A stretch of DNA of 64,000 nt from a virus: IMG/VR virus record IMGVR_UViG_3300037258_000161, positions 44,412 through 108,411 of that record; one strand, 5' to 3'. The notes under the pieces were generated by a model, which was not told the origin of the DNA, did not search any database, and worked only from the letters and a program-made list of their open reading frames with translations. Positions 46,186-54,510 of this stretch are shown piece after piece. The translations under genes were made by a program, and so were the position numbers. Within the stretch, counting starts at the first letter, position 1. Each line of letters starts with the position of its first letter.

Positions 46186-47826
46186 TCAGCCGCCCGCGAC
46201 CTGCTCCCACGGGTATGCGGCCCGCTTGCCCGCTTCCAGCAGCGGGACCATGCGGAATGCCTGGTCGGTCAGGCCGCCCATCGCGTGCCGGTTGCCGTGG
46301 CCAGCGGGAGCCGCGCCGTGCGAGTAGCCGGCGAAGTTCCACATGTAGACCGGGACGTGAGCGGGGATCAGTGAGTCCGTGAAGGTCTCGCCCATGCCGC
46401 CGTTGTAGAGCATGTTCGATGGCAGGTAGCCCGGCCTCGTCTGCTCGTCGGTGACGATCAGCACCCGGTCATGCCCGGCGTAATGCCGCTTGACGGCCGA
46501 CGGGATGTCGGTGCCCGGGCTCTGGGTGAACTGCTCAGCGAGGCGCAGGACGCTGCCGCCCCTGGAGACAGGGATCTCCCGGCTCTGTCCCCCGAACTCG
46601 GCCAGCGTCGGGCTCTCCGCCCGCAGGGCGACGGCCGAGCCGAACAGTGCCGCCATCTCCGCCAGCGGGATGTCCGACTTGGAGGGCGTCGAGAACCCGT
46701 AGCCCGGGAACATCGACGGCGAGCGGTCCACGAGGATCAGCGTCCGCCCCGGCAGTGCGGGCACGCTGGCCAGCGATGCCGTGATGGCCTTGTCCAGCGC
46801 GTGGCCCCACCGCATCGAAGCGGTGTGCTTGTGCGCGGCCCAGAAGCGGAACGGGAACATCCGCGACTCCGCCACCGCGGCCGGGTCGCTGATCCGCGCC
46901 GACACCTGCCCGGCCACGTCGTCAGGAACGCCGGCCTGGTCGAAGTTCCGCAGGTTGCGCACCAGCGCGAAGATGCCCATCGACGGGATGACCGCCTGCC
47001 ACGCCGCCGCGTCCATCGGCCCGTTCAGCCACCCGGCCAGCGCCTCCCAGGTGATCCCCGCGTCCGCGAGCCTGCCGATGCCCTCCGGGTCACGGATGAA
47101 CGCGTTGCGCTCGGCCTGCGGGATGGCCATAAGGGCGGCGTGGCGCCGGAGCATCCCCAGCGTCTCCGGGATCTCGTTGTCCCGGCCGTGCCTGCGGTCC
47201 AGCGCACACCCGAGCAGGTCGTAGCGCCACGTCCCCCGGATCTCCGGGTGATGGTAAGCCGGCGTGACCAGGTCGATCACGTCACCGAACCGGACCGCCC
47301 GGCTGTCGCTGTCGTACTTGAGCAGTGACCGCTCGTCGTAGAGGCGGACAACGGCATCAGCGAGGCCGCGCTTGACCGAGATCGGGACCGGCTTGCCGTA
47401 CTGGCCGAGCCAGTAGGCGAGCAGTTCCCCCGGCTCGTCGCCGCGCTGGAGCACGGAGGCGATAAGTGCCCGGCCGCCCGGCTCCTTCGCTTCCTGACGC
47501 GCCTTTACCGCCTCGGCCGCACCAATGAGCGGCGCGGTCCGCATGTTGGCGTCGGAACGCAGCCAGGACAGGAAGCTGGTCAGCCACGGCAGGTCTTCCA
47601 CGGCGAGCTGGCGCACGAGCCGGGCGTAGCGCGAGTCGCGCTCCTTGCCGCTCTCATAGAAGGAATCCTCGGCACCCATGTTGGCGACGCCGAGCAGGAA
47701 CAGTTCCGACTTGGCCTCGCGTGCGAAACCCGGCGCACCCTCATGCGTGGTACCTGACGGGATCGTCTCGCCACTGATCGGACTACGGCCCGGGGCCCGG
47801 ACGGTTCCCTTGTTGAACTTGCTCAT
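46186..47826 (-). CDS. rsr: TROVE-domain Ro60-like RNA-binding protein (Rsr)
   Basis: 546 aa from the ATG at 47826. The N-terminal two-thirds are TROVE-type helical repeats (SGKERDSRYARLVRQLAVEDLPWLTSFLSWLRSDANMRTAP...GRALIASVLQRGDEP). The C-terminus is a von Willebrand A domain with a MIDAS (DRSPSM, 367-372; TDEQT later). Bacterial Ro60 proteins bind Y RNAs and work with the 3'-5' exonuclease PNPase in RNA decay. Convergent with the small secreted peptide gene; the upstream gap carries repeats (47914-48037). Confidence 0.85.
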   Translation of the reverse strand: MSKFNKGTVRAPGRSPISGETIPSGTTHEGAPGFAREAKSELFLLGVANMGAEDSFYESGKERDSRYARLVRQLAVEDLPWLTSFLSWLRSDANMRTAPLIGAAEAVKARQEAKEPGGRALIASVLQRGDEPGELLAYWLGQYGKPVPISVKRGLADAVVRLYDERSLLKYDSDSRAVRFGDVIDLVTPAYHHPEIRGTWRYDLLGCALDRRHGRDNEIPETLGMLRRHAALMAIPQAERNAFIRDPEGIGRLADAGITWEALAGWLNGPMDAAAWQAVIPSMGIFALVRNLRNFDQAGVPDDVAGQVSARISDPAAVAESRMFPFRFWAAHKHTASMRWGHALDKAITASLASVPALPGRTLILVDRSPSMFPGYGFSTPSKSDIPLAEMAALFGSAVALRAESPTLAEFGGQSREIPVSRGGSVLRLAEQFTQSPGTDIPSAVKRHYAGHDRVLIVTDEQTRPGYLPSNMLYNGGMGETFTDSLIPAHVPVYMWNFAGYSHGAAPAGHGNRHAMGGLTDQAFRMVPLLEAGKRAAYPWEQVAGG

Positions 47827-47913
47827 CCTGCGACCCTCTATCACGGAGGGGAGGGAGTCTCACTTCAGACGGCGCGCCCGACAACGGGACGGCCGGAGGT
47901 GTTTTCACCGAAA

Positions 47914-48037
47914 GAAGTAACCCCTGGCCTGCACTTCGGGCGCGACGTCATGAAGTTGTTCCCTCCCGATAACGGATCGGCGGCGGCATGGTCTTCTAGC
48001 AGGAAGTAGCCGTCACCAGCACTTCGGGAGAGGTGCT
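47914..48037. ncRNA. candidate Ro60-associated (Y-like) RNA region
   Basis: In the 250-nt gap beside the TROVE gene a 27-nt segment GAAGTA(A/G)CC...GCACTTCGGG occurs twice, at 47914-47940 and 48003-48028; each folds with a GAAGT/ACTTC stem. The second copy leads into a 9-bp hairpin with a GGGA loop (48017-48038). Bacterial Y RNA genes usually sit next to rsr. No tRNA-like T-arm was recognised, so this is only a candidate. Confidence 0.4.
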
Positions 48038-48077
48038 GAATCAGAACCTAGCCGATGACCGCGCATGATGCACGTTG

Positions 48078-48341
48078 TTACTGTCCGTCATCCGCCCAGT
48101 CCTCCCGCTGCCTGACTCTCGTGCCGATAGTTGCCGCCGTCTGGACGTGCCCGGAGTCCCGCAGGATCTCCAGTGCCCTGCGCACTGTCCCCCGGCTGAC
48201 CCCCCATTCGGCAGCCATGTCCTTCTCGCCGGGCAGCACGTCACCAGGCCGCAGTTCCCCCGCCTCGACCTGCGCCCGCACCGCTCTTGCGAGCTGAACA
48301 TACAAGGGCACCCCAGCCCACTTATCCAATCTGCGCACCAT
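48078..48341 (-). CDS. short GntR-family regulator
   Basis: 87 aa from an ATG at 48341, six bases after TACCGT (leaderless; an ATG 39 nt upstream gives a less plausible start). YVQLARAVRAQVEAGELRPGDVLPGEKDMAAEWGVSRGTVRRALEILRDSGHV is a complete winged helix and little else. It is in line with rsr and may control it. Confidence 0.65.
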   Translation of the reverse strand: MVRRLDKWAGVPLYVQLARAVRAQVEAGELRPGDVLPGEKDMAAEWGVSRGTVRRALEILRDSGHVQTAATIGTRVRQREDWADDGQ

Positions 48342-48404
48342 ACCCAGACGGTACGCCTGCGCCTTCTTGTCCAGTCCCATGAGGCTCAGCAGTAACAGGC
48401 GGAC

Positions 48405-48803
48405 ATGCCGGACTTACCGATAGTGCTGGACATGATGGACCAGCGGGACAATCATTGGGCTGAAGCGGTCGCGGCACGGGGGGAACCCCCGCACCAACCG
48501 TCTTGCGCACCAGGACGGGTCCCTGACGGTGTATGGCCCTCCGTGCCGCGACCGCCCGGCAGCGAGGGGGGAGACCCTGTGATTACCGGAGAGGCTTACG
48601 CCGGGTCAGTGGTGAGCCCGGCAGAGCGTGCCATGCGGTCCGAATGCGCCGCGTTGATGAGAGAGTTCCCCGGCTGCACGATCAGGTGGACGAGCATGCG
48701 GGGCTACCGGGTGGACCGGGAAGGCCGCGAGCCGCTGTTCTGCGAGTCCCGTACCGCCGTCCTGTGCCACCTCGTGCAGGACCGGCAGCGGCCAGACTTG
48801 TGA
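48405..48803 (+). CDS. hypothetical protein
   Basis: 132 aa from an ATG at 48405 with weak ribosome site; a GTG at 48581 after GGGGGAGA may be the real start (74 aa). The shared C-terminus is MRSECAALMREFPGCTIRWTSMRGYRVDREGREPLFCES. Function unknown. Confidence 0.45.
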   Translation: MPDLPIVLDMMDQRDNHWAEAVAARGEPPHQPSCAPGRVPDGVWPSVPRPPGSEGGDPVITGEAYAGSVVSPAERAMRSECAALMREFPGCTIRWTSMRGYRVDREGREPLFCESRTAVLCHLVQDRQRPDL

Positions 48804-49054
48804 GCGGCAACGGCTTCGTCTACGGCACGGCGGTGTACCGTTCCGCCCGGCCCGGCGAGATCGAGGTCACCCGCGACGGCGACGAGTACGGCGAGCGGTT
48901 CCAGGGACCTGCCGCGGGGCCTCCCAGGCGCATCCACCTGGCGCCGACGCCGTGGCGGGTCGTGCCCGATGCCGACTGGGACCAGGACGAAACGGGGGCG
49001 TGGTGGATACGCGTGGAGCAGGACGAGGATCCGGCGGCGGTATTTCCCGGCTGA
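48800..49054 (+). CDS. hypothetical protein
   Basis: 84 aa, GTG overlapping the stop (GTGA). Beta-rich, with GTAVYRSARPGEIEVTRDGDEYGERF and WWIRVEQDEDP. Function unknown. Confidence 0.45.
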   Translation: MSGNGFVYGTAVYRSARPGEIEVTRDGDEYGERFQGPAAGPPRRIHLAPTPWRVVPDADWDQDETGAWWIRVEQDEDPAAVFPG

Positions 49055-49488
49055 CCCCCCGGGCCGGGGGCTTGCTTCCCGCACGTAAGCGGCTAAGTTG
49101 ACTTTTCTGTGAACCGATGTCATCTTCCGGACGTCATCGGGTACAGGAGAACGGTGCCCCGCATCACGCAGGGCAGGGGCACCTGGCGCATCAGGGGGAG
49201 TGAACGCCGCAGCGGCGCGGCCGGCTCCGAGTCTGCGCAGGCGAGGAGTGCGGGTCGCGCCGCTGCGGCCTGCCCTTGACTATCGCTAACTTAAAGTGAG
49301 TGCTGTCTCACTATTGGACACCGGGCCGCGTAAAGTCCGCGTATTGACGCTGCCATGAGCCTGTTACGTTAAGTCGCCGCCCCGTCACGTTCGGTGCCGT
49401 ATGATCATCTGGACTTCTCAGCCGCCTCTGAGGGAGCTGGGACGCCTGCGCGCATCACCTGGGTACTTTCGACACGGGGGTCGATCTG
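49055..49488. other. noncoding region with regulatory repeats
   Basis: About 430 nt without a convincing gene. Two TTGAC(T/G) boxes (49276-49281 and near 49346) and a palindrome AGTGAG-TGCTGT-CTCACT (49295-49312) occur in a locally AT-richer patch. Possible promoters, an attachment site or an origin; nothing decisive. Confidence 0.35.
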
Positions 49489-49893
49489 ATGCTGCGCCAT
49501 GTCCGCACGACCAGGTTCCGCTTTCCCTGGTGGCTGCCCGCCCTCGCCGCCATTCCCCTCATCGTGGCGCTGGTGCTGCTCTCGGCCGGGACCGAGTACC
49601 TCGAGGACTGGCGCATCCTCGTCACCGCAGGCGTGCTGTTCGCCGTCCTGGCATCGCTCCCGGTGCTGCGCCGGCTGGCCTGTGACGCCAGCAGGCACCG
49701 GAGGCATCACCGCAGGATGGACCGCCAGCACGCGTTTATGGCAGCCCTCACGCGGTTCACGTTCACCGACGAGGGCCAGGACGTCCCGCCCGCGCTGGCC
49801 GATGAGAGGGAGCAGCAGCCAGGGGTGGCAGTCTTCAGGCCCCGCCCCGCCGCTCCGCGTCACCGGGCTCAGTCGCGCCGGCATAACGCCTGA
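49489..49893 (+). CDS. two-helix membrane protein
   Basis: 134 aa. Membrane segments WWLPALAAIPLIVALVLLSAG and ILVTAGVLFAVLASLPVL, then a His/Arg-rich cytoplasmic tail. The last 59 nt overlap the end of the repressor gene running the other way. Function unknown. Confidence 0.5.
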   Translation: MLRHVRTTRFRFPWWLPALAAIPLIVALVLLSAGTEYLEDWRILVTAGVLFAVLASLPVLRRLACDASRHRRHHRRMDRQHAFMAALTRFTFTDEGQDVPPALADEREQQPGVAVFRPRPAAPRHRAQSRRHNA

Positions 49894-50287
49894 CCGCCCG
49901 CCGCAATGCCTCGGGCACGTCGCTGATACCCAGCTCGTTGAGCATCTCCCGGGCCTGCTCGCGGTGACGGCGGATCGCTGCCGCCTTCTCGTCATCAGGG
50001 AGGTCGGCACCCATAATCGCCTGCTCGAAGGCGTCCTGGGGCGCATCCTCGCCGGCATCCTCGGCAGCGAGGGCCAGCACGTGCTCTAGCGGCCAGTCGA
50101 GCCCCTTGGCGATCGCGGCCAGCGTGAGGTCGCGGATGTTGCTGACCGTGCCGCGGCGGATGAGGACCATCTGCTCTACCGATGGGCCGCCCCGGGCCGT
50201 CACGTCAGCCCACCGCAGGCCCAGCTCAAGCCGCCGTGCGTTCATCGCCTCCGCGAGTTTCACGTAGGTCTTGGGCTTACCGGGCAC
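49835..50287 (-). CDS. HTH repressor-like protein (candidate lysogeny regulator)
   Basis: 150 aa, GTG with GAGG seven bases upstream. The helix-turn-helix at about 8-65 (YVKLAEAMNARRLELGLRWADVTARGGPSVEQMVLIRRG...LAAIAKGLDWPLEHVL) is followed by a charged helical tail. It is divergent from the Cro-like gene and shares palindromic operators with it (50308-50321, 50424-50437). The best candidate here for an immunity repressor. Confidence 0.65.
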   Translation of the reverse strand: MPGKPKTYVKLAEAMNARRLELGLRWADVTARGGPSVEQMVLIRRGTVSNIRDLTLAAIAKGLDWPLEHVLALAAEDAGEDAPQDAFEQAIMGADLPDDEKAAAIRRHREQAREMLNELGISDVPEALRRAVRRYAGATEPGDAERRGGA

Positions 50288-50307
50288 GCGTCGCCTCCCC
50301 GTAGCTG

Positions 50308-50321
50308 CTGGTAATTACCAG
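50308..50321. promoter_or_regulatory. operator 1, CTGGTAATTACCAG
   Basis: Perfect 14-bp palindrome next to the minus-strand -10-like TAGTCT of the repressor gene. Confidence 0.65.
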
Positions 50322-50423
50322 AGACTACAAGCACGCTGCCGATCTTTCCTAGTCTGACGCTCCGCGTCCTCAATCTGTAGTTACGCCCAGACACGCGCAT
50401 TTACAGGTAAGCGTTTGCAAGCA

Positions 50424-50450
50424 CTGGTAATTACTAGTACCGTGTCCTGC
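50424..50450 (+). promoter_or_regulatory. operator 2 and leaderless promoter of the Cro-like gene
   Basis: CTGGTAATTACTAG (50424-50437, one change from operator 1) directly abuts -10 TACCGT (50438-50443), then 7 nt to the ATG. Confidence 0.65.
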
Positions 50451-50696
50451 ATGGCTAGACCGAGGTACCCGGAACTCAACCGCCAGTTGCTGGAACGCGA
50501 GCGGCGCCGGCAGGGCCTGACCCTCGCCGACCTTGCCCGCAGGTGCCACGAGCGCGGTGACAAGAACGTCGACGAGACCGCACTGTCCCGCTATGAGCGC
50601 GGCGAAGTGCGGCCCGGCCCGAACCGGCTCCTCATCCTCGCTCAGGCACTCGGTGTCACCGTGGACGACCTGCTGGCGGAAGAGATCGCAGCATGA
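50451..50696 (+). CDS. Cro-like XRE regulator
   Basis: 81 aa from the ATG at 50451 (an in-frame ATG 36 nt upstream would lie across the operator). LNRQLLERERRRQGLTLADLARRCHERG...SRYERGEVRPGPNRLLILAQALGVTVDDLL is a complete XRE domain. Overlaps the next gene (ATGA) and leads the rightward operon. Confidence 0.7.
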   Translation: MARPRYPELNRQLLERERRRQGLTLADLARRCHERGDKNVDETALSRYERGEVRPGPNRLLILAQALGVTVDDLLAEEIAA

Positions 50697-50887
50697 GGCC
50701 CCAGGGAGTGCGCGTCCTGCGCAAGGACCGGCGCCGTGCCATGCGTGGCGTGCCCACCGGACGACGGGCCACGCACTACGTCAAGGCGGAGCGCCCACGT
50801 CAGCGTCAGCACGACATGCACGTCCGCATCTGGCGCTTCGTCCAGATCAACGACCGCCGCTGGGCAGAGCAGGACGTGGCCGCATGA
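50693..50887 (+). CDS. small basic protein
   Basis: 64 aa, ATGA overlap. Many Arg/His residues (RVLRKDRRRAMRGVPTGRRATHYVKAERPRQRQHDM), probably nucleic acid binding. Function unknown. Confidence 0.5.
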   Translation: MRPQGVRVLRKDRRRAMRGVPTGRRATHYVKAERPRQRQHDMHVRIWRFVQINDRRWAEQDVAA

Positions 50888-51093
50888 CCGGCGCCCAGCA
50901 CTACCAGGAAGCCGAGCGGCTGCTGCTTGAGGCCAACCATGTTGGCCACACGGACCCGGAACGGTCCGACCGCTACGTCACCGCCGCCCAGGTCCACGCC
51001 ACGCTGGCGGTCGCATTCACGACGGCAATGGCTCCCGCCTACCCCGCCGAGATGGACTCAGCCTGGATCAAGATGGCCGGCGGTCCCGCATGA
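50884..51093 (+). CDS. small hypothetical protein
   Basis: 69 aa, ATGA. YQEAERLLLEANHVGHTDPERSDRYVTAAQVHATLAVAF, helical, TPR-like. Function unknown. Confidence 0.5.
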   Translation: MTGAQHYQEAERLLLEANHVGHTDPERSDRYVTAAQVHATLAVAFTTAMAPAYPAEMDSAWIKMAGGPA

Positions 51094-51254
51094 GTCTCGC
51101 CGACGCGATCCGCGATCTGGACAAGAACCCGCCGCCTCCCCTGTCCATCGAACGTCACCCGGTCGCCCTGCGCGCACTGGGCGAGGGACTCGACTGGATC
51201 GAGGAGCAGCGGCAGAAGCAGCACCAGGGAGAGGCGGCCAGTCCGGCCGCGTAA
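51090..51254 (+). CDS. 54-residue hypothetical protein
   Basis: ATG overlapping the upstream stop (ATGA). MSLADAIRDLDKNPPPPLSI then RALGEGLDWIEEQRQ. Function unknown. Confidence 0.45.
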   Translation: MSLADAIRDLDKNPPPPLSIERHPVALRALGEGLDWIEEQRQKQHQGEAASPAA

Positions 51255-51333
51255 ACGCCAGCGGGCCCCGGTCGTGACCCGGGACCCGCAGAAGGCAAGC
51301 ACTGCACAGATTACCAGAAAGAGGGCAAGCACA

Positions 51334-51900
51334 GTGACCACGATCATCACGCCGCCAGTGGCAGTAGCCCTGGACGCCGGCGAGCTCGGCCTCAGGGCCG
51401 AGCTGGACGCCATCGAGAGCGCACCACCAGCGCCGACCAAGCGTCAGTTGGTCTTCATCAGGAACTTCCCCAAACGGCTACTTGCCGGCGCGGTCGTTGA
51501 CCTGGATGGGCCGAGGCCAGTAGATGACGCCCCGTGCTGGACGTGGGCATCGACAGTCATGCCAAACGGCTACGGCCGGATCGGCCGGGGCCCGCGCAAC
51601 ATCCTCGCCCACAGGGCCATGTGGATGTTGCTTAGAGGACCGATCCCGGACGGTCTGCAACTCGACCACCTCTGCCGCAATCGCGCTTGCGTCAACCCGG
51701 CCCACCTTGAGCCGGTGACCAACTGGGAGAACACGCTTCGCGGTGAACACCCGATCGCGGCCAACATCCACAAGACCCAGTGCCCGAAGGAGCACCCGTA
51801 CGACGAAGAGAACACCTACCGCCATGGCAGTCATCGCTACTGCCGCGCGTGCAGCCGCGAATCCCAAAGGGCTCGCGCCGGGAAGGCGGCCTCAAAGTGA
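51334..51900 (+). CDS. HNH_3-type homing endonuclease
   Basis: 188 aa from a GTG at 51334 (AGAGGG upstream). WTWASTVMPNGYGRIGRGPRNILAHRAMWMLLRGPIPDGLQLDHLCRNRACVNPAHLEPVTNWENTLRG has the complete set of HNH residues (HR, DH, N, H). The first 45 residues have a different look (ALDAGELGLRAELDAI), perhaps the remains of the interrupted host gene. Homing endonuclease inserted in the early operon. Confidence 0.85.
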   Translation: MTTIITPPVAVALDAGELGLRAELDAIESAPPAPTKRQLVFIRNFPKRLLAGAVVDLDGPRPVDDAPCWTWASTVMPNGYGRIGRGPRNILAHRAMWMLLRGPIPDGLQLDHLCRNRACVNPAHLEPVTNWENTLRGEHPIAANIHKTQCPKEHPYDEENTYRHGSHRYCRACSRESQRARAGKAASK

Positions 51901-52229
51901 GCATCACCACGAGCGCCCCCGCGAGTCTCACCGAAGAGATGCGAGCGGTGGAATGTGAGTACCCCGGGTGGCTGCTCCACCTGTCCGAGCAGGGCTCCAT
52001 CTGGATCGACTCCGTCAGTGGCGTCCCGAGCCTCCGGGCCGCGACCCCGCTGCACGCCCGCCGCGTCATCGCCGAGTGGGAGCACCTGATGGACGTGCGG
52101 TACGGGCCGGGGAGCGAGGGCACCTGTGCCCGGCCAGGCTGCACGCACGACCACGGTTCCCACTGGGACGGCACCGGCCGGTGCGGCTTCTGCGACTGCG
52201 ACAGCTACGTACTGGCGGCTGCGTCATGA
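51897..52229 (+). CDS. hypothetical protein with zinc knuckle
   Basis: 110 aa, GTG overlapping the stop (GTGA). VECEYPGWLLHLSEQGSIWIDSVSG, then CARPGCTHDHGSHWDGTGRCGFCDCDSY, a Cys/His metal site. Function unknown. Confidence 0.55.
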   Translation: MSITTSAPASLTEEMRAVECEYPGWLLHLSEQGSIWIDSVSGVPSLRAATPLHARRVIAEWEHLMDVRYGPGSEGTCARPGCTHDHGSHWDGTGRCGFCDCDSYVLAAAS

Positions 52230-52984
52230 GCGCCACCATCGCCGAGCGGTTCGCCAGCGACACCGCAGGCCACCAGATGATCGTGAAGCGCGACGACGGC
52301 CTGTACCGGCACCTGCGCTTCGTTCACCACCGCCTGTGCAACGACACAGTGATGCGGCCGGGCCACTCGTTCTACTGGTTCGACGTGATCACCTGGCCCG
52401 GCACGCTCACGGTCAACGGTGACTGCGGAACCTTCGTGTTCTCGCGGATCACGGACATGTTCGAGTTCTTCCGGTCCAGGTACGGCATCAACCCTCAGTA
52501 CTGGTCCGAGAAGCTGCAGGCCCCCGACCCTCAGTGTGCCAAGAAATACAGCCAGGACGCGTTCCGGCAGCACGTTGTTGATTACGTCACCGAGGCGATC
52601 CGCTACGGCGACGCGCCCCGCGGCATCGGCAAGGCGGTCCGTGACGAGATCTTCGGCCCGGACGCGAAGTGGAGCACCGAGTACGAGGAAGGCGCCCGGG
52701 AAGCGCTCCGCGACTTTGAGTACGGCGACACCTACACCGCCGCATGCCACTGCGGGGACAGCGCCGAGGGCCTGCTCTACGGGGCAGCCCTGGACTGGCG
52801 CAGCGATCACCGCAAGCAGCGCGGAATCGGCCACTTCGCGGAACTCACCAAGATCGAGAGCTTCCGGTTCACCGACACCTGGGAGTGGGACCTCACCGAC
52901 TACGACTGGCAGTTCCTCTGGTGCTGCCACGCGATCCAGTGGGGCATCGCCCAGTACGACGCCAGCAAGGCGGTGTCGGCATGA
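52226..52984 (+). CDS. conserved-type phage protein of unknown function
   Basis: 252 aa, ATGA overlap. Soluble, with KRDDGLYRHLRFVHHR, HSFYWFDVITWPGTLTVNGDCGTFVFSRITDMFEFF and FTDTWEWDLTDYDWQFLWCCHAIQWGIAQYD. I recognise this as a type found in actinophage early regions but not its function. Confidence 0.6.
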   Translation: MSATIAERFASDTAGHQMIVKRDDGLYRHLRFVHHRLCNDTVMRPGHSFYWFDVITWPGTLTVNGDCGTFVFSRITDMFEFFRSRYGINPQYWSEKLQAPDPQCAKKYSQDAFRQHVVDYVTEAIRYGDAPRGIGKAVRDEIFGPDAKWSTEYEEGAREALRDFEYGDTYTAACHCGDSAEGLLYGAALDWRSDHRKQRGIGHFAELTKIESFRFTDTWEWDLTDYDWQFLWCCHAIQWGIAQYDASKAVSA

Positions 52985-53634
52985 ACGGCATCGGGCGCCG
53001 CCGCAGGACGCGGGACAACGACGACATAGTGACCGTCGCCCTGAAACTCGGCGCAATGGCCCCCGACTCCCCATCTGCGCAGCGCCTGGCCGAGATGGAG
53101 CGCATCCACGCCGACGAGATCGCCAGCCACCGCCAGCTCGCCAGCGACCACGCTGCACTGCTCGACGCCCTGCACGCCCGTTCCCCGGAGGAGTGGCACA
53201 TCGGGGACCCGGCCACGGCGGCGCTGGCCTACCTGCGCCACCTGGAAGACGAGGCGGACCGCTGCGGCATCAACCGCCGGCCCCCCTGGTCCCGCGAGGA
53301 CCGTCCCCGCGATGAGCACCTGTTCCGCAGGCTCGCGGCCGAACTCGGCGCGGAGGAGCGGTTCGGCCTCCCCGTCCCGCCGCGCACTGCGGCGGACGCT
53401 CAGGACCCCGGATCCGCAGCCGTACCTGCGGACGGTGGCCCGGCCGACAGGCCAGCGGCTGCGGATCCGGCCATCCCCGGCCCGGAGGTCCAGCCCCCGG
53501 CAGGTGAGGACGCGGCCCCCACCGCCGCAGGTGCCTCGCCTCGGGCCTCCGGGCCGGTCAGCAGCGAGGACGAGCCCGTGCAGGACGAGCCGGACGCGGA
53601 GGCCGACTGCGGCGAGACGGGAGACGTGGCATGA
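52981..53634 (+). CDS. hypothetical protein, Ala/Pro-rich C-terminus
   Basis: 217 aa, ATGA overlap. The N-terminal 120 residues are helical (RLAEMERIHADEIASHRQLASDHAALLDALHARS and ATAALAYLRHLEDE). The rest is low-complexity and acidic. Function unknown. Confidence 0.5.
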   Translation: MNGIGRRRRTRDNDDIVTVALKLGAMAPDSPSAQRLAEMERIHADEIASHRQLASDHAALLDALHARSPEEWHIGDPATAALAYLRHLEDEADRCGINRRPPWSREDRPRDEHLFRRLAAELGAEERFGLPVPPRTAADAQDPGSAAVPADGGPADRPAAADPAIPGPEVQPPAGEDAAPTAAGASPRASGPVSSEDEPVQDEPDAEADCGETGDVA

Positions 53635-53807
53635 CTCCCGGGGACTACGCGGCCCTGATCGTCGCTGGCGCGGTCGTGCTCCTGGCCCTCATCGGCGCCG
53701 TGGTCTACGGCATCCGCAGCGATTACACCGCGACTCTCACGGTCGGCCTCAAGCCGAAGCCCGCGCCGAAGGTGATCGCGCCCAGCGAGACGGGAGCCAC
53801 GTCATGA
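53631..53807 (+). CDS. 58-residue membrane protein
   Basis: ATGA overlap. Single membrane helix ALIVAGAVVLLALIGAVVYGI, then a basic tail. Function unknown. Confidence 0.5.
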   Translation: MTPGDYAALIVAGAVVLLALIGAVVYGIRSDYTATLTVGLKPKPAPKVIAPSETGATS

Positions 53808-54118
53808 ACCTGCTCGAGGTCGCGGTAGCGGCTGCGTTCGGGCTGACCATCTGGGTGCTCGTCATGCGCGCCGCCTACCACCGCGGCTTCGGTGCCGGGC
53901 TGTTCGCGGGCTACGGCTACGGCGAGACGGACGGTTACCGGCACGGGCGGTCAGAGGCGGCACTGGATCACATTCTCGCCACGCCTACCGAGACGGAGCA
54001 CTACGCCGGCGTCATCGGCTGGGCAGGCGACGCCGCGCAGGACAGTTCCCTGGCGTTCGCTGAGGCACTGCTGAGCGGCAGGCTCCGCGAGCCCGTCGGA
54101 GAGGACGTGCAGCGATGA
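53804..54118 (+). CDS. small membrane protein
   Basis: 104 aa, ATGA overlap. LLEVAVAAAFGLTIWVLVMRAAYHRG is the membrane helix. Gly-rich GAGLFAGYGYGETDGYRHGR and a helical tail follow. Function unknown. Confidence 0.5.
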   Translation: MNLLEVAVAAAFGLTIWVLVMRAAYHRGFGAGLFAGYGYGETDGYRHGRSEAALDHILATPTETEHYAGVIGWAGDAAQDSSLAFAEALLSGRLREPVGEDVQR

Positions 54119-54510
54119 GCGCCACCGTCCAGGTGATGCCGGGCGTGCGGCCCATCTACGTGCCGGACCTGTCCACCCAGCAGAAGGTCGCCCGCATCGA
54201 GGATCTCGCCTCAGCCACCGGCCTGACGCCAGAGATGACCCATGACCTGCTGCTGACCGTGGCCCATCCGTGGCTCGTCGGCGCGGCACTCATGGACGCC
54301 TGGATGAAAGCAGAGCAGGCCATCGCACTCAGGGACGCAACCCGCGTGCTGGACGAGGACGGCTTCGAGGCCGCTCCCGAGCTTCAGGACGAGGACTTCG
54401 AGGGCTACAAGGAGCGCGCCGAGGACGCGATCGGCGACCTGATCCACGGAACCAACATCAGCACCGCCCGGGGGGGCGGCCTTACATCACGGGGGAACGA
54501 AGCATCATGA
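54115..54510 (+). CDS. hypothetical protein upstream of the Sak4-like gene
   Basis: 131 aa, ATGA overlap. Helical, with LSTQQKVARIEDLASATGLTPEMTHDLLLTVAHPWLVGAALMDAWMKAEQAIAL. It ends over the ATPase start. Function unknown. Confidence 0.5.
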   Translation: MSATVQVMPGVRPIYVPDLSTQQKVARIEDLASATGLTPEMTHDLLLTVAHPWLVGAALMDAWMKAEQAIALRDATRVLDEDGFEAAPELQDEDFEGYKERAEDAIGDLIHGTNISTARGGGLTSRGNEAS

